From Phocoena phocoena (Eukaryota > Chordata > Mammalia > Artiodactyla > Phocoenidae): DNA of 64,000 bases. The notes beneath the pieces are model-generated. The model saw only the letters and a list, made by a program, of their open reading frames with translations. It made no database searches and was not told the DNA's origin. Location: assembly GCF_963924675.1 (NCBI RefSeq), contig NC_089227.1, positions 49,284,080-49,348,079 of the forward strand. Direction: 5' to 3'. Positions within the stretch are counted from its first letter, which is position 1. Every line of letters starts with the position of its first letter. Shown piece by piece: positions 1 to 12,950 of this stretch. The position numbers were made by a program, and so were the translations under genes.

Positions 1-1610
1 ATATGCTCTTAGTGATTCTTTAAAAATAAGAAAGCCCTCTATATGTAGTAATAAACATGAAAAAAAAACCCAATGGTTTTATCAAAAAAACAAAACCCCA
101 AATAAAGAAACATCTCTTATCCATCCAGGCAGCAGAGGAGGCAGGGTAAAGTCAATCCACCCAAGATCAAATGTTTTACCAAAAGTAAGAAAACATGTAG
201 TCATTAAGAAAGGTCTCATAACCACAAAAAGAACTATCAAAAGCAAGAAATAGTGATGCGACAAGGAAAAACTGTAACTGCTGAGGCTTAAAACATTTGT
301 AAATTGTGCCTTTTGGATACGGAACATGACATTTATCAACAGTGAATGAGGACAAAGAAATTATCTATAAAGGAAAGACTGTATAAGACAAATGTTTGTC
401 TAAATACACCAGGCAGGAAATGCTTTTCCTTTTTTTTTTTTAAAACAAATAAAGCACAGGTCAGTCCCTGCCAAAGAGCAGCATAGATTCACTTAACTGA
501 AGCACTGACTTACTTCTTACCTAAAAGATTTCAGAATATCCTATGCTCATTACAAGTGGTAGATCGAGTATAATAAAGGTGGATTAATACCAACCATCCT
601 CCTAGGAAAGACTTGAGTAGAAAGTAACATAACTCTTATGCCTTTGACACAAAAATATACACAGCAATTATTCTTCCCATGGATAACGTAAATACTGCCA
701 TCTGATTTTAAGTGGCTTATTGTTGGCACTCTTTCTAAGGAAGTTTGAAAGTATTTCTGAATAAGTACTGATCCGATAAAATACTGATTGATGGAAAACA
801 TCAATAAATAATACTCCAATGTTGATAGACTACAATCTATTTACATCTGGTTTTCTACCTTTTGGTGACTTATCTTGACTGGAGACCTAATCAGCATAAG
901 AAAATTCCTAAATTTGTGTAGGGAGCAAAGATGCTCTGGGGCTTCCCTCCCAATTCTCAATACTCAGTGTAAGGCCAACTTCAGACATTGTTATCAAACA
1001 AGGATCTTAGCTGCAAGTGACAGAAAGCCAACTCAAACCCGTATAACAAGGAAAAAAGGAATGCAATGGCTCATGTAGCTGAAAAAGCTGAGGTTGAACT
1101 GGGTTTAGGCATACTAAGATCCAGAAGTTCAAGCTATCAAGTGGACTCAGTCTCTCTTTCTCCTCTCTGAGTTCTACTTTCTTCTGTATTAGCTTTGTTC
1201 ACTGGCAGGCCCTCTCCATTTAATAATCCCTGGCATTTCCAGCTTCTCTTTCCCCCTGATTCCAATTAAATCCCAGAAAATAAGTCTCATTGGCTATGCC
1301 TGAGTCACATTTCCATGCTTGCAGTCACAAGGGGGTTTAAGAGTCGATGTGACCCATCTACAAGGACCAAGAATGAGAAAGGTGGTTCCCAAAAGGAAAA
1401 TCAAAGTGCTGTTAGGAAAAAGAGGAGAAAGATGCTGGGCAAGCGAAACCTAAAAGGTGCTATCAAAAGTAGTCAGGACCCGCTGGCTACATGTAGCAAC
1501 CCCAAACTAACTTATACAGTGAAGATGAGAGATTCAATTCCCAAAAGAAGAGAGAAAGAAGGCAGGGCAAATGGAACAGTAGATGTCCAGATTTGCAACA
1601 TGGCACGCTA
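1..1610. other. Intergenic AT-rich DNA, no gene recognised
   Basis: AT-rich sequence downstream of the VPS50 3' end. Short ORFs on both strands show no recognisable family and no coding-exon structure. I could not name any repeat here with confidence. Confidence 0.5.
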
Positions 1611-2113
1611 CAGGCATACCTTAGAAATATTGCAGTTTTGGTTTCAGACCACCACAATAAAGCAAACATCACAATAAAGTGAGTCACACAAAATTTTGGT
1701 TTCCCACTACGCATAAAAGTTACATTTAAATGGATAAATGTAGTGTATAGCACAGGGAACTATATTCAACATCCAGTGATAAACCACAGTGGAAAAGAAT
1801 ACGAAAAACAATGTATATAAATAAACGGAATCACTTTGCTGTACAGCAGAAATTAACACAACATTGTAAATCAACTATACTTCAATAAATTTTTTTAAAG
1901 CTATGTTTACACTATACTATAGTCTATTAAGTGTGCAATAGCATTATGTCTAAAAAAACCCAACCTACATACCTTAATTTTAAAACAAATACTTTATTGC
2001 TAACAAGTGCTATCATCTGACAACTCAGCCTTGCTGCAAATCTTCAATTTGTAAAAAAATACGTTATCTGTGAAGCAAAATAAAGTGAAGTACAATAAAA
2101 CGAGGTTTGCCTG
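1611..2113 (+). mobile_element. Tigger1-like non-autonomous DNA transposon
   Basis: The element starts with 'caggcataccttagaa' and ends with 'cgaggtttgcctg', inverted terminal repeats typical of the Tigger1 group of Tc1/mariner elements. Both ends abut TA (1609-1610 and 2114-2115), the expected target duplication. The body matches both Tigger1 ends ('actttattgctaacaa', 'cttcaatttgtaaaaaa') with the transposase centre deleted. A short L1 3' end interrupts it at about 1723-1896. Confidence 0.8.
1723..1896 (+). mobile_element. 5'-truncated L1 3' end inside the Tigger element
   Basis: This is about 174 bp of L1 3' end: 'tagcacagggaactatatt', 'cactttgctgtacagcag' and 'atcaactatacttcaata', ending in a decayed A/T tail. 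The flanks 'aaagtta' and 'aaagcta' look like a short target duplication. It must be younger than the surrounding transposon. Confidence 0.75.
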
Positions 2114-2115
2114 TA

Positions 2116-3409
2116 TAAGGTTCTATTTCTATTATGGCCCCTATAAATATACCTTCCATATCTCTGAAAGCAGACATAGAAAATAAATAAATAGATAAGT
2201 AAACATCACTTTGATAACTATATTCTAATGAGGGAACTCTTATGGCTTCTCCAGGTCCTGTCTTCTGTGCATTACCTGCAAGTAGGGTTATCTTCCAATA
2301 CAAACCTGTCTCGTAAAAAAGGTTTCCTTAGAAGGTACAAGCATCAGTTCGATTCTAGTGCCTATAAGTGCACTTGTAATAGCCTGAAAGTAGACTTGGT
2401 ATCTATGGAACATCCTATTTTCCTTTTTTCTTTGCCAGAAAGGTGACATAAATTCTGTATTATTTCAGTAATTCTTTGGTAAGTGAAACTGTACAGCTTT
2501 ATTCCCTCCACACATGACATCTGATTTTTTTATATGTATGTATGCTTTATATGTATAGACGTATTCAAATTACTTTTGGAAGTACAATGGGGCATATTTT
2601 AGAAAAAAAATAAGATTTTTATAAGTGTCAATCCAGAAAATCTTTCTCTGTACCCTACATCTGATTCCTCATGGTCATTCCCATTACAGCACAAGTTAGA
2701 AGACCTTTCAGGAGTTGGTCTATATCAAGGAAAATTAGAAATAAGTCCATGGTTCAGTAAAAGCTATTTTACCTCTAGAATATGTACATCAAATTTTGAC
2801 AGAAAAAACTCTATGACCAGACTCTGCTAAACAAAAGAGCCATTTTTTACCTAATAAGAACCTTAAATTCATAATGCTCTTCACAATTTGCAAAGTTACC
2901 TGGCGAGGTGGCCAGTGTCAGAGCTATTATCATTATCATCTCTGGTTTTCACATGCAAAAACCAAGGGTAGAGCAGCCCACTGATTCATCCCAGGCCTCA
3001 AACCTTGGTTTTGAACCCATGGGCTGTCCAGCCCCAGAGCTCCTTCTATTACAACATTCAGGTTTCCTCGAACAGGCTTCCAGGGGCTACTGCAGCTCTC
3101 TGGGAAGACTATAATCTTTGTCTCAGATTTGTCAGCACCTTCACGAAGAGATTCTGGTAAATCATGACTTCTCAAGGCTAAATATCCTCTGCCAAGTAAA
3201 CAACAGCTCCCACTGCAACAGTAAAATCTGCAAAATGTCGGCTCTAAGACCACGAAATAGGGATCTCTCAACTAAGCTCTCTTTACTGTTCATTTAAATA
3301 CAGACGATAAACAAGCAGCTGGAGAACCACATTTCAACATGTAAAGTCACCTAGAAAAGTGTCTTTGAAAGATTGTTCTCTCAAGATGCTCCTTGAACAA
3401 GAGTTCTCT
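2116..3409. other. Intergenic stretch, no gene recognised
   Basis: Unique or heavily diverged sequence. Around 2900-3080 there is MIR-like wording ('attatcattatcatctc', 'tttgaacccatgggctg') too eroded to call firmly. The ORFs here lack recognisable products. Confidence 0.4.
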
Positions 3410-3459
3410 GGTATTAGTTTCCTAGGGTTGCCATAACAAATTACCACAAACTGGGTGAC

Positions 3460-3809
3460 TGCTATGGTCTGAATATTTGTGTTCCCCCAAAATTCACATG
3501 TGCAATCCTAACGCCCAATATGCCAGTACTAGGAGGTAGGGTCTTTGGAAGGTGCTTAGGTCATGAAGGCAGAGTCCTCATGAACGGGATTAGTGCACTT
3601 ATAAAAAAAAGACCCCACAGAGCTCCCTCGTCCCCTTCTGCCACATAAGGACACAGTGAGAAGTCTGCAACCCAGAAGAGGGCACTTAACCAACCATGCT
3701 GGCACCCTGGTCTCTGACTTCCATTTTCCAAAACTGTGAGAAATAAATTTTTGTTGTTTACGAGCTATCCTGTGATATTTTGTTCTAGCAAACCAAATGG
3801 ACTAAAACA
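3460..3809 (+). mobile_element. Solo MLT1A-like LTR (ERVL-MaLR)
   Basis: This 350-bp element begins TGCTATGGTCTGAATATTTG and ends GGACTAAAACA, with the MLT1 hallmarks 'attcacatgtgcaatccta', 'gggattagtgcacttataa' and 'ctgtgagaaataaattt'. A perfect 5-bp target duplication, gtgac, flanks it (3455-3459 and 3810-3814). No internal retroviral region remains, so it is a solo LTR. It interrupts an older LTR-like repeat. Confidence 0.85.
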
Positions 3810-4178
3810 GTGACTTAACACAATAGAAATGTATTCTCTCAGGGTTCTGGAGGCCAGAAATCTGAAATCAAGGTGCTGGCAAGATTGGTTCTTTCTGAGG
3901 CCTTTGAGTAGGAATCTGTCCCATTCTTCTCCCCTGGCTTCTGGTGACAACCAGCAATCCTTGGCATCCCTTGACATGTAGATGTATCACTCTAATCTCT
4001 GCCCCCTTCACATGGCCTTCCTCTCTCTGTATGTGTCTCCCTGTTCTTCTTCTAAGGACACCAGTTATACTGGATTAAAGACCCACCCTATACAAGTATG
4101 ACTTCTTAGCTAATTACAGTGACCCCATTTCCAAATAAGTTCACATTCTGAGGTGCTGGTGGTTAGGACATCAACATA

Positions 4179-4817
4179 AATATATATTATTTTTACATAA
4201 TAAAGAATATTTATTATCTTTATTAATAGGAGGAATTATATATATATATATTTTTAAATAGATCTTTACTGGAGTATAATTACCTCACAATACTGTGTTA
4301 GTTTCTGTTGCACAACAAAGCAAATCAGCCATATGCATATACATGTCCCCATATCCCCTCCCTCTTGAGCCTCCCTCCCGTCCTCCCTATTCCACCCCTC
4401 TAGGTCATCGCAAAGCACCGAGTCCATCTCCCTGTGCTATGCCACTGTTTCCCACCAGCCAACTATATTACATTTGGTAGTGTGTATATGTCGATGCTAC
4501 TCTCACTTCACTCCAGCTTCACCCTCCCGCCCCATGTCCTCAAGTCCATTCTCTATGTCTACCTCTTTATTCCTGACCTGCAACTAGGTTCATCAGTACC
4601 AATTTTTTTTTCTTTTAGATTCCATATATGTGTGTGAGCATACAGTATTTTTTTTCTCTTTCTGACTTACTTCACTCTGTATGACAGACCCTAGGTCCAA
4701 CCACCTCACTACAAATAACTCAATTTCGTTTCTTTTTATGGCTGAGTAATATTCCATTGTATATATGTGCCACATCTTTATCCATTCATCTGTCAATGGA
4801 CATTTAGGTTGGTTCCA
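4179..4817 (-). mobile_element. 5'-truncated L1 3' end, antisense
   Basis: The reverse strand carries the L1 3' region ('actcagccataaaaagaaac', 'ccctctaggtcatcgc' on the plus strand) with an A/T-rich decayed tail at 4179-4255. A perfect 14-bp target duplication, aggacatcaacata, flanks it (4165-4178 and 4818-4831). The ORF fragments are remnants of ORF2's C-terminus. Confidence 0.85.
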
Positions 4818-4863
4818 AGGACATCAACATATATTTTTGAGGGGACACAATTCAACTCATAAC

Positions 4864-6090
4864 ACTGGTCAAATAATGTTGAGAATTAGTCCATACTATG
4901 TTACCTTCTTTGTAAATCTGTATTAGCATATTAAGAATTTTGAAGTAAAGGAATCTGTTTATGCTTCTTCTAACTCAGCATTTCCAAGGTACCCACACAT
5001 CATTTTATTTACTTAACATCTATTAACATCCTGAGACTCAGTGTTCTGAGAAGCACACCGTGGGAAACGTTGATCAGGAAACTCTTCGACATCTCCATAT
5101 GCCAGCGATACCGTCCCACTTCCTAGTTGTTAATGAGGATTTCCATGGCTGCTGTGCTCAGCTAATTGCTCAGTGATGACAATAAGGTTAAGGTTGCAGC
5201 AAAACTCTTTCATGATGCTGTCTTACCAGTGCCTGTGCTTCTCCCCATTGACTCACTTAGCAATGTGGTGGGGTAGTCCCCAGAGTGAAGTGGGTAAGAA
5301 CTTATGCTTAGTAAGTGTTAAGCCCTCTTCACTGCTGGGGGAAAACTAAAAACTGTTAGAGCGTATCCTGTGGCTCCTGGCTAAGAAGCATTACGAGACT
5401 TATTTTAATTAGAAAATTCATTGTGTATGCATGTGTGTATGCTCATCGACGGCCAGAATTACTCCTTACTCATATTTGTGTATTCTAATTGCCTACTACA
5501 GGGTCTGGAATTCATTAATGTATTCAATATTTATTTCTGAATGTCCACTCTAATTCATTCACAATGTATTTATTGAATACTAAGTGCTAGGGGTTCAGCA
5601 ATGAATAAGCACAGATCCCGTGCTCTCAAGAACCTGGTATTCAAGTGGAGTGAAACAAACAATAGACAAGACTAGCAATAGGTAAAATGTTTTCAATAGT
5701 GATAAACCCTACGAAAAAGAACACAAAACAAGGTGATTTAATAGGGAAGTAGGTGGTTTCAGGGGGGATGATACTTTGGATGGGGTTGCCAGGGAAGGCA
5801 TCACTGAGGAAGTGACATTTGCACTGAGCCGTGAGTGATGCAAAAGAGCCTGCTATGGAAAATTTAGAAGAACAGCATGTGCAGAGGCCCTGAAGGGGTG
5901 AGAGGTTGATATGTACGGGTGGTAACAGAAAGAACAGTGTGGCTGAACCAGGCTGAGCAAAGGCAGAGCATCAGCTGAGGCCAGAGAAGTACACAGGGTG
6001 TGTTCAATAAACGGCATGAGAAAATCAAGTTAGACCATGCTTTCTGAAAACAGTATCAAGGCAATGGTCTACAAAGGATATTTTTTCAGA
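4864..6090. repeat. Intergenic with an unassigned ancient repeat
   Basis: From about 5515 to 6010 the text reads like an old dispersed repeat ('gtatttattgaatactaagt', 'agtgacatttgcactgagcc', 'gcagaggccctgaagggg'). I recognise the wording from mammalian genomes but cannot assign the family. Nothing gene-like was seen in 4864-5515. Confidence 0.4.
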
Positions 6091-6094
6091 TGTT

Positions 6095-7150
6095 AGAATT
6101 CACTAATATAAAAAAAACTTTTAAGTATATGAAAGTTATTATTACCCTGATACCAAAACTTCAAAATCTCTGAACACTTGGAAACTAAGCAACACACTTC
6201 TAAGTATTCTAAAGGTCAAAGAGGAAGCCTCAAGGAAAATCAAAAGATAAGGTGAACCAATGAAAATACATGATAGCAAAACTTGTGGAAAAGAGGTAAA
6301 TCAGTGCTGAGTAAAATCTGTAATACTAAACGCTTACATTAGAAAGGAGGAAAAGTCTCAAAGAAATAAGCTAAATGCACACCAAAAAAGAAGATCAAAG
6401 GAACTGAAAGCAAACAGAAAGAAAAAATAAGAGCAGAAATTGCTGAAATTGAAGATAGAAAAATTGAGAAAGTCAATAAAGAGCTAGTTCTTTGCAAAGA
6501 TCAATAAAATGGACAAACTCTAGCAAAACTTAAAAGTGAAAAATGATAGAAGATACAAATTATCAATATCAAGAATGAAATAGTAGGTATCATCACAGAC
6601 CCCACAGGCACCAAAGGGATAATAAGAAAATATTACAAAGAATTCTATACAAATGAATTTGACAGCTTACATGAAATGAAGCAAATGCTCAAAAAACACC
6701 AACTACTACAATTCACTCTATGAAGCAGATCATCTGAATAGCCCTTTATCTATTAAGAAAATTGTACTCATAATTTAAAACCTCCCGCCCAAAAAGAAAT
6801 CCCCAGGCCCAGACTGTTTCACTGAAGAATTAACATCAATTCAAAACAATCTTCTCCAGAAAACAGAAGAGGAGGAAACACTTCCCAATTCATTTTATAA
6901 AGTTACTATCACCCCGATATCAAAACTTCACAAAGACAGTTCAAAAAAGAAAACTACAGACGAATATTCCTCATGAATATAGACATAAATATCCTTAAAA
7001 TATATTAACAAATAGAATTCAGTAATATATAAAAAGAATTATACACCATGACCAAGCAGGATTTATGCCAGGTATGCAAGATTGGTTTGATATTTCAAAA
7101 AGCAATCGATGTAATCCACACATCAACAGGCTGAAGAAGAAATTATATGT
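6095..7150 (+). mobile_element. Ancient L1 ORF2 remnant
   Basis: A-rich sequence resembles the middle of an old L1 ORF2 in the sense direction ('agagctagttctttgcaaag', 'ataagaaaatattacaaaga', 'cagactgtttcactgaagaa', 'accatgaccaagcaggattt'). All frames are broken by stops. No target duplication could be found. Confidence 0.7.
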
Positions 7151-8470
7151 GGATTATATTTCCCTCACTGGCCAGAGGTACAACTACATTACAAACCCAG
7201 ACAGGCTCTCGGAACACTTCAACACAAAGGTGCTCTAGGGCTGGGTGCCTTTGTAAAACAGGGTGCCTAATTTGTTGAATTCCTAAGACATCATAAGTGG
7301 TCAAGTTACCGAGGCATGTGCTATCTATTTACTCTATTCTAGGTTAAAATTACCAACTCATACAATGACTAAGTCTATTTTCCAATTTACAGACACAGAA
7401 CCAGGGCAAATGGAAAACAGAAAAACCAACATTCAAAGAGTTAATAAAAATACTACTATCTCATTAGCTGATAAGACTTGCTTTCAAAACGAATCCTAAA
7501 GCACCATTTTAATCAAATTGCCCATTGACAGTTGTAGAGCAAATATGGTGAGGCCTTCTGTCATCTCTTTGAACTGGTGCACTGCAGAGTATCAAGAACC
7601 ACTTGCCCGAGGTGGGACCTTCCACACTACCGTGCCAATGGAAAATATGGAGACTGCCAAAAACAAACAGAAAGCCTACACAGGCTTAATGTCAGAAGTG
7701 TTTTTATTATGACTCAGAAAAATATAACACATCTTAGAGACATCATAGTGGTTTACTCACTTCCTATAAAAATACATTATTTTTAGAGGATTCTAAGAAA
7801 CTGAAGCAAAGGCAGCTAAACTCATTGTTATCCACCTGCAGGATTGTGGAACACACAGCATCTCATTAGTCTTCAGTTACATAGCCTGAGGGTGAGAGTT
7901 TGGGGTGACCAAGTGGTAATGAACCACACTTGGGGAGTAGGCAACTTGCCCAAGGAAGGAGAAGTATCTAAATCCAACTCTAGGTGCTATTTATACATAT
8001 ATCGTTCACCACATCCCAGTTCATGCATCATCAACTCCTTCCTTCCTTCCTTCCCTCCCTCCCTCCCTCAGGGACTCTTTCGAATATGGATTCCTCTTCC
8101 TCCAATGAAACTATGCTATAGAAGTGGACCTCAAACCTGAAGACATCTCCTATAAGGCTTATTCTGCTCAAGGCAGGGCCATCTGCGGATTCCTGGCTTT
8201 GCATCGCTGATGGTTTCATCATTCAGGAAGCAGGGGGAGGCACAGGGCCAGTATGTGTGCACGGCACAACTGTAGGAGGCACTATTCCCACTGCAGTCCA
8301 TGCGACGCTGCCCCCTGCAGTTGTGTAGTACACAACACACAGCCCTGAGGGCAGCTTTTAAACTTCATTTTTCGAGTAAGGGAGAACTGATTAATAAAGG
8401 GAAGATGATGAGAGTGTTGGATGAATGGAACTAAATTCCTAGGATTCATAATAGCTTGGTCAAAAATGAT
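7151..8470. other. Intergenic stretch with a pyrimidine microsatellite and a GC-richer patch
   Basis: No gene was recognised. A CCTT/CCCT run occupies about 8037-8069. From about 8170 to 8360 there is a more GC-rich patch that I cannot assign to a repeat family or a gene. Confidence 0.4.
8037..8069. repeat. (CCTT)n/(CCCT)n microsatellite
   Basis: A run of CTTC units turns into CCCT units. It is a simple repeat, probably length-polymorphic. Confidence 0.9.
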
Positions 8471-8479
8471 CCTTATACC

Positions 8480-8690
8480 ATAAAAATAATTAATACATAT
8501 TGTATCGCATTGGGCACTTTACTAAGAATTTTACTTATTTTTATCTTTACACTTCCACTATGACATATTATTCTATTATTCCAATTTTACAGATGAGGAA
8601 ACTGAGGCAAAAGGAGGTTAAGTAACTTGCCCAAGTTCACCTAGCATGTTAGATCCTGGAGCTGAGTAGCTTAACTATTATACCATCTCC
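8480..8690 (-). repeat. MIR SINE
   Basis: The core 'cagatgaggaaactgaggc' and 'gttaagtaacttgcccaag' is the reverse complement of the MIR core. The element is heavily diverged, as expected for a mammal-wide repeat. Confidence 0.8.
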
Positions 8691-11600
8691 CCCAAGAGAA
8701 AGCAAAATTCAAAAAATGGTCAGGAAAAGATATCACAATCCTGTGTCCAGACTAAGAGGGAATTTAGCTCTAGAAGAACATTAAAAAGAAGAGAGAGGGA
8801 GAAAAGAAATTCTGACTAGGGAGTTCAAAGCAATCATTCTGAGAAGGAGAAAGAGTCCTCTGAAGATGATAGTGTACCTGCCCAAGGAATATTCTACTCA
8901 TTTCACTGTAGAAAGTACAAAAGATGAAGGGAGAGGTAGGTGCATAACCAGAGGCAAATGCAAAAGAGTGACAAGTGACCTTTCAGGAGGTTAGAGCACA
9001 GTGTGACCTGAGATATCAGGAGCCTCAGGACAACTCTCAGTGTGTTTACATATATGTTCCAGGCCCGAAGGAGGAGGAAAACACATCGCTCCTTGAGGTA
9101 TACGAAGTAATATTAAATAGGTTTAAATTAAAAAGACAAATGTTCATTATAATTAGAAAAGGAAGAACAAACACTATTAAGATAAATGGAAGTCAGAGAT
9201 ACATAATACTCCAATAAGTAAACAAACACCTAGAAACTCTACATTAGTTCAAGTCTTCCTCCTGTGGTTACAAAGGAACTAGAAGTGAGATCTAGCAGAA
9301 ATTTCTGCACAATTCTACAAATGGACACAAAGTGTCTGAAGCCTAGAATTAGGTGAATAACATTCTAATACTGAGAGGGATTAAGCTTCCCACACAACCA
9401 GCTGGTGAGCTTACCATGGAATACTGGCAGATTTCAAGATTAAAATATTAAAAATTAGTTTGTGAGCACTTATAAAAGGTCATCATCAAAAGCCAGTGTA
9501 GAATCAAGCGAGGACAAGAATACTAAAATATTTCCACTTATCGTTTTGACAGTGTTGTTACTATTTTATTCCTAGCAAAGAATTTCACAAAATTTCATAT
9601 TACCTTTGTGGTCAAACTAGAAAAACCTGGGGAAAATGATAAAAGGTAGTACACTCATAGTTCTAATATACCTGTTCAAAGAGTTCTGATTACCGGAGTT
9701 ACCTTGTGCTGGGCCTGAAAGCTCTGTCCTTGGTTCTCTCCCACTTTCATTTTTATCCACTTGACTGAGGACCTACAAGAAATACCACCTTATTGCCTGA
9801 GCAGCAAAGTGGGGCATACTTCATATTCTGAATGGCAGAATCTAGAACCAAAAAATCCTAGACAGGCTACAGTAAGGCCAAAAGTAATAAAATAACATAT
9901 ATACAAAAATTGCATAAGATCTTGAATCGACATTTAAAATAATCCACTGCACAAATGCTGAAGAGGATAGATTTTAACAGCACTGAATCAATGTAAGACC
10001 TTCAGGTGACTACCTAAAGCTCAAAATGAGTTAGCATCCTGCATACGATCTGGTTATCATCATTAATGCTGCTGCAGGTAGCATTGATAGAAGGGAGATA
10101 GAAACATTCCTATATTCTCTCTGATCAGAAAGCAGAACACAGGACAATGAAGGTAGGCCCCATGGAGTACAGGTTTCAGATCCAGGGACATCTCTGATGA
10201 GAGGTTGTGAGGAAGCAAGTTTCCTGATGCTGTAAATTCTCAGAAAGTAGCTAGGACTTATCTGGTAAGTATGCTGTAAAGGATATCCTGCCTTCTGAAT
10301 ACTCAGATGTTATGGATATCCATAACTTTCCTAGTGGAAGGTTGCACTAGGTAAACTTGAAGCTTCCTACTAGCTTCAAAACTGTTAGATGTTACTCTGG
10401 AAGCTTCTCAGCACCTTATCTTGTTATCCCCTGGGGCTATGTATAATATTATGCATCCCTGCTGCCAGGCCCATATGCTGCCTTCCATATAGACCCACTG
10501 GATCCTGGGAAAACAGGATGCTCCTGGACTTTGTGCTCACATAAGATTCCTGACGTTCCCTGCCTACTTGTCACTCCCCCACCTCCATGTAGATCTATGG
10601 TGGACTCCCCAAATTATGGTGAAGAGATAATTGTTTGTTTTTTATTTTTCATGCTCAATTGTTATTTGTTTTCACTAAAATATTTTTTACCCCCCAACTC
10701 TACCTCGCCAGATGGACAATTTTAGTGTGATGCTGTCACTGCTAAATCTTCCTATTTCAAATGCTACAGTTATGTCTTTTATACATTGTCCCTGAAGCTC
10801 AGGGAACAGCAGCTCATAGCATCAACTGGTCAATACCTGCTCATCCCAACCCCTGCACAAAGTCTTCTACGCCACCATCATTTTTATTAAATTGTGATCT
10901 CTTCCCAAAGTTCCTCTTCATGTTCTCCTGAAGATGAAAGAGCAAGACAAGGGTCAAAGGAAAAAGAGAAGTTTGACCTGTAACAAAAACAAAACAACCC
11001 CCCGCCAAAGAACCCCACAATCAAACAAATAAACCCAAAAGCTGTTTTGGCCTAAAATTCTTTTAAAAAACTATCAAGATGCCTTAAACCGTAAGAGCCC
11101 AGTACCTTTTACCAGGGTTAAATACCAGCCAAACAACACTGCAAATTGCCAGTATGTTGAAAACTCCTCTGATACGTTCAAAGTGGTCAATCGAATTTCA
11201 CTTATGAAAATCATCTTGGCTTTTCTCTATAAGATGCTTAGGAAAGCATTTAAACCCCCTTCCAACAAGTGAGCTTTTTAAAGATGAAGACAAAGTACTT
11301 ACTGAGAAAAGTGTATCAGGTACTGCCAAATCTGAGCCCCTAAGCCCGCACTAATTATAATCTCATTTAGAATTTTATTATTGATACACACTTAAATCTC
11401 AGGGACAAAACTGCAGTTAGTTTGCTTGTAACAGCCTTGTCTCAAAGATTAATGACTCAGAAGAGGTAACTGATGGGCCTCAGCTAAAATAAATTTAAAA
11501 ATAAATATTCCATTATCTGAAAAAACAGACACCAGGGCAGTACATTTGTTTATTAGTCAATGAAGTTGGGAGCTCCAGGAGATGTATGTGAACATACAAG

Positions 11601-12739
11601 CCTGGAGAGGAAAATATCAGGTCCTCGTATTTATAAATTTACAAATTATAAAGAAACCTATTAAAAGAATTGAGAGTACTCTTCTGACACTCTTAAGATA
11701 TTAATAAATGGCAGCGTTGTATCTCCATTAATGCTTCTGTTGGTTTTCTGGGTATTTCCCTTTTCTTTGCTTCTCACTAGCACGCAAGTGCCATTTTTCC
11801 TCCTTCAACCCTCAAAGAAGCTGAATTACTAAAACCTAGTTGACACAGTGTAAACAAAAACATGTCCACTTGCAGAACCACTTGTTCCCCAAAACGTGGC
11901 AAGACTGAGACTAGAGAAAGAGGCTGACTTTCTCAGTGGGGTGACTGATGAAAAAGGAAGGTATGGAGAAGAGCAAAGTGGAGAAAAAGGAAGGCAATTC
12001 TGTCAAATGGACAGGAGACCAAAGAAGGGACACAGTGCTGTGCTGCCCCGAGTGTGAACATTCCTCTTACCTGTGGGCCACCTGCCACTCCACAGCCCTA
12101 GATTTAAGCCCCTGAACAGAGACTGGGAAGACTGGGTATCTTGTTATGAAGAGGAGGCAAAAAAGAAACCCTTGCGCACGCCTGAGGTGGAACTGAGCAT
12201 AACATTTAGGATTTCCTTAGAAGCTGATATGGCAGCAGGAACACTAGCGCTGCCAGATGTATCATACCTGACTTTCTTGATTTACGAGTCAGAAGAGGGT
12301 CCCTTGGGTGGTTTACCAACAGAATGCATGAAGGAAAAGACTCTTGAGCATTTGCCTGTCATAATGGCATAAACACTGATTCTCACCTCCCCAAGTCAAG
12401 ACACATCACTCACCTGCAGCAGGCTCTGCTATTAAATCTGGAAGCACTAAAAGCGGAAGGAGCCCCAGTGAGGACCAGCGTGAATTCTGCAGTGCGCCAG
12501 CCAACCGTTCAGGAAGGAGGCCAAAGTACAGCCAAGGAACTGACCAAGGGAGGCAATTCAGGCAGACCAGGCTTCTGAAGGAACGTGATGAGGTCCATCA
12601 GTGGCCAATACATAGATCAGACCTCTACTAGAAGCTGTGATGGAAAGAGCGCTGGGTTCACGTGCTGCTTCCCTGCCTTGCAACGTGACTTTGGGAAGAC
12701 AGCTTCAGCCTCCTGGGCCCCGATCACCACCTCCACAAA
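8691..12739. other. Intergenic stretch, no gene recognised
   Basis: About 4 kb without a recognisable gene, SINE or L1. Several short ORFs (for example 99 codons at 12073-12372) have no family signature and no splice context. Conserved regulatory DNA would need a cross-species alignment to detect. Confidence 0.4.
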
Positions 12740-12950
12740 ACAAAGTTAATATAATAACCACCATTTATTGAACCCTTAACTAAGTGCTAGGCACTGTTCT
12801 AAGAACTTAATTTCACATTTTCTTTTATCCTTACAATAGTTCTATGAAGTAGGTACTATTATTATCTCATCTTAGATAAACAGAAATTTAAAATTATTGA
12901 CACAGAGGAGTACCTAGAGACTAGGCAGGAATGAAAGAATATGAACTCAA
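12740..12950 (-). repeat. MIR-type SINE
   Basis: The wording 'aagtgctaggcactgttct' and 'gtaggtactattattatctc' matches the reverse complement of the MIR 3' half. Old and diverged. Confidence 0.7.

Larger units (their letters stand above)
3410..4863 (+). repeat. Ancient LTR-like repeat, split by two later insertions
   Basis: The pieces 3410-3459, 3815-4178 and 4832-4863 read continuously once two later insertions are removed: 'gtattagtttcctagggttg', 'cagggttctggaggccag', 'ttccaaataagttcacatt' and 'ggacacaattcaactcat'. The family begins near TG..TATTAG and ends near ..ACA, as an LTR would, and recurs at 62414-62933. I think it is a MaLR-type LTR but cannot name the subfamily. Confidence 0.6.

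Noticed and set aside
12073..12372. 99-codon ORF as a possible small gene
   Set aside because: No family resemblance or regulatory context. Length is within chance expectation for this much sequence.
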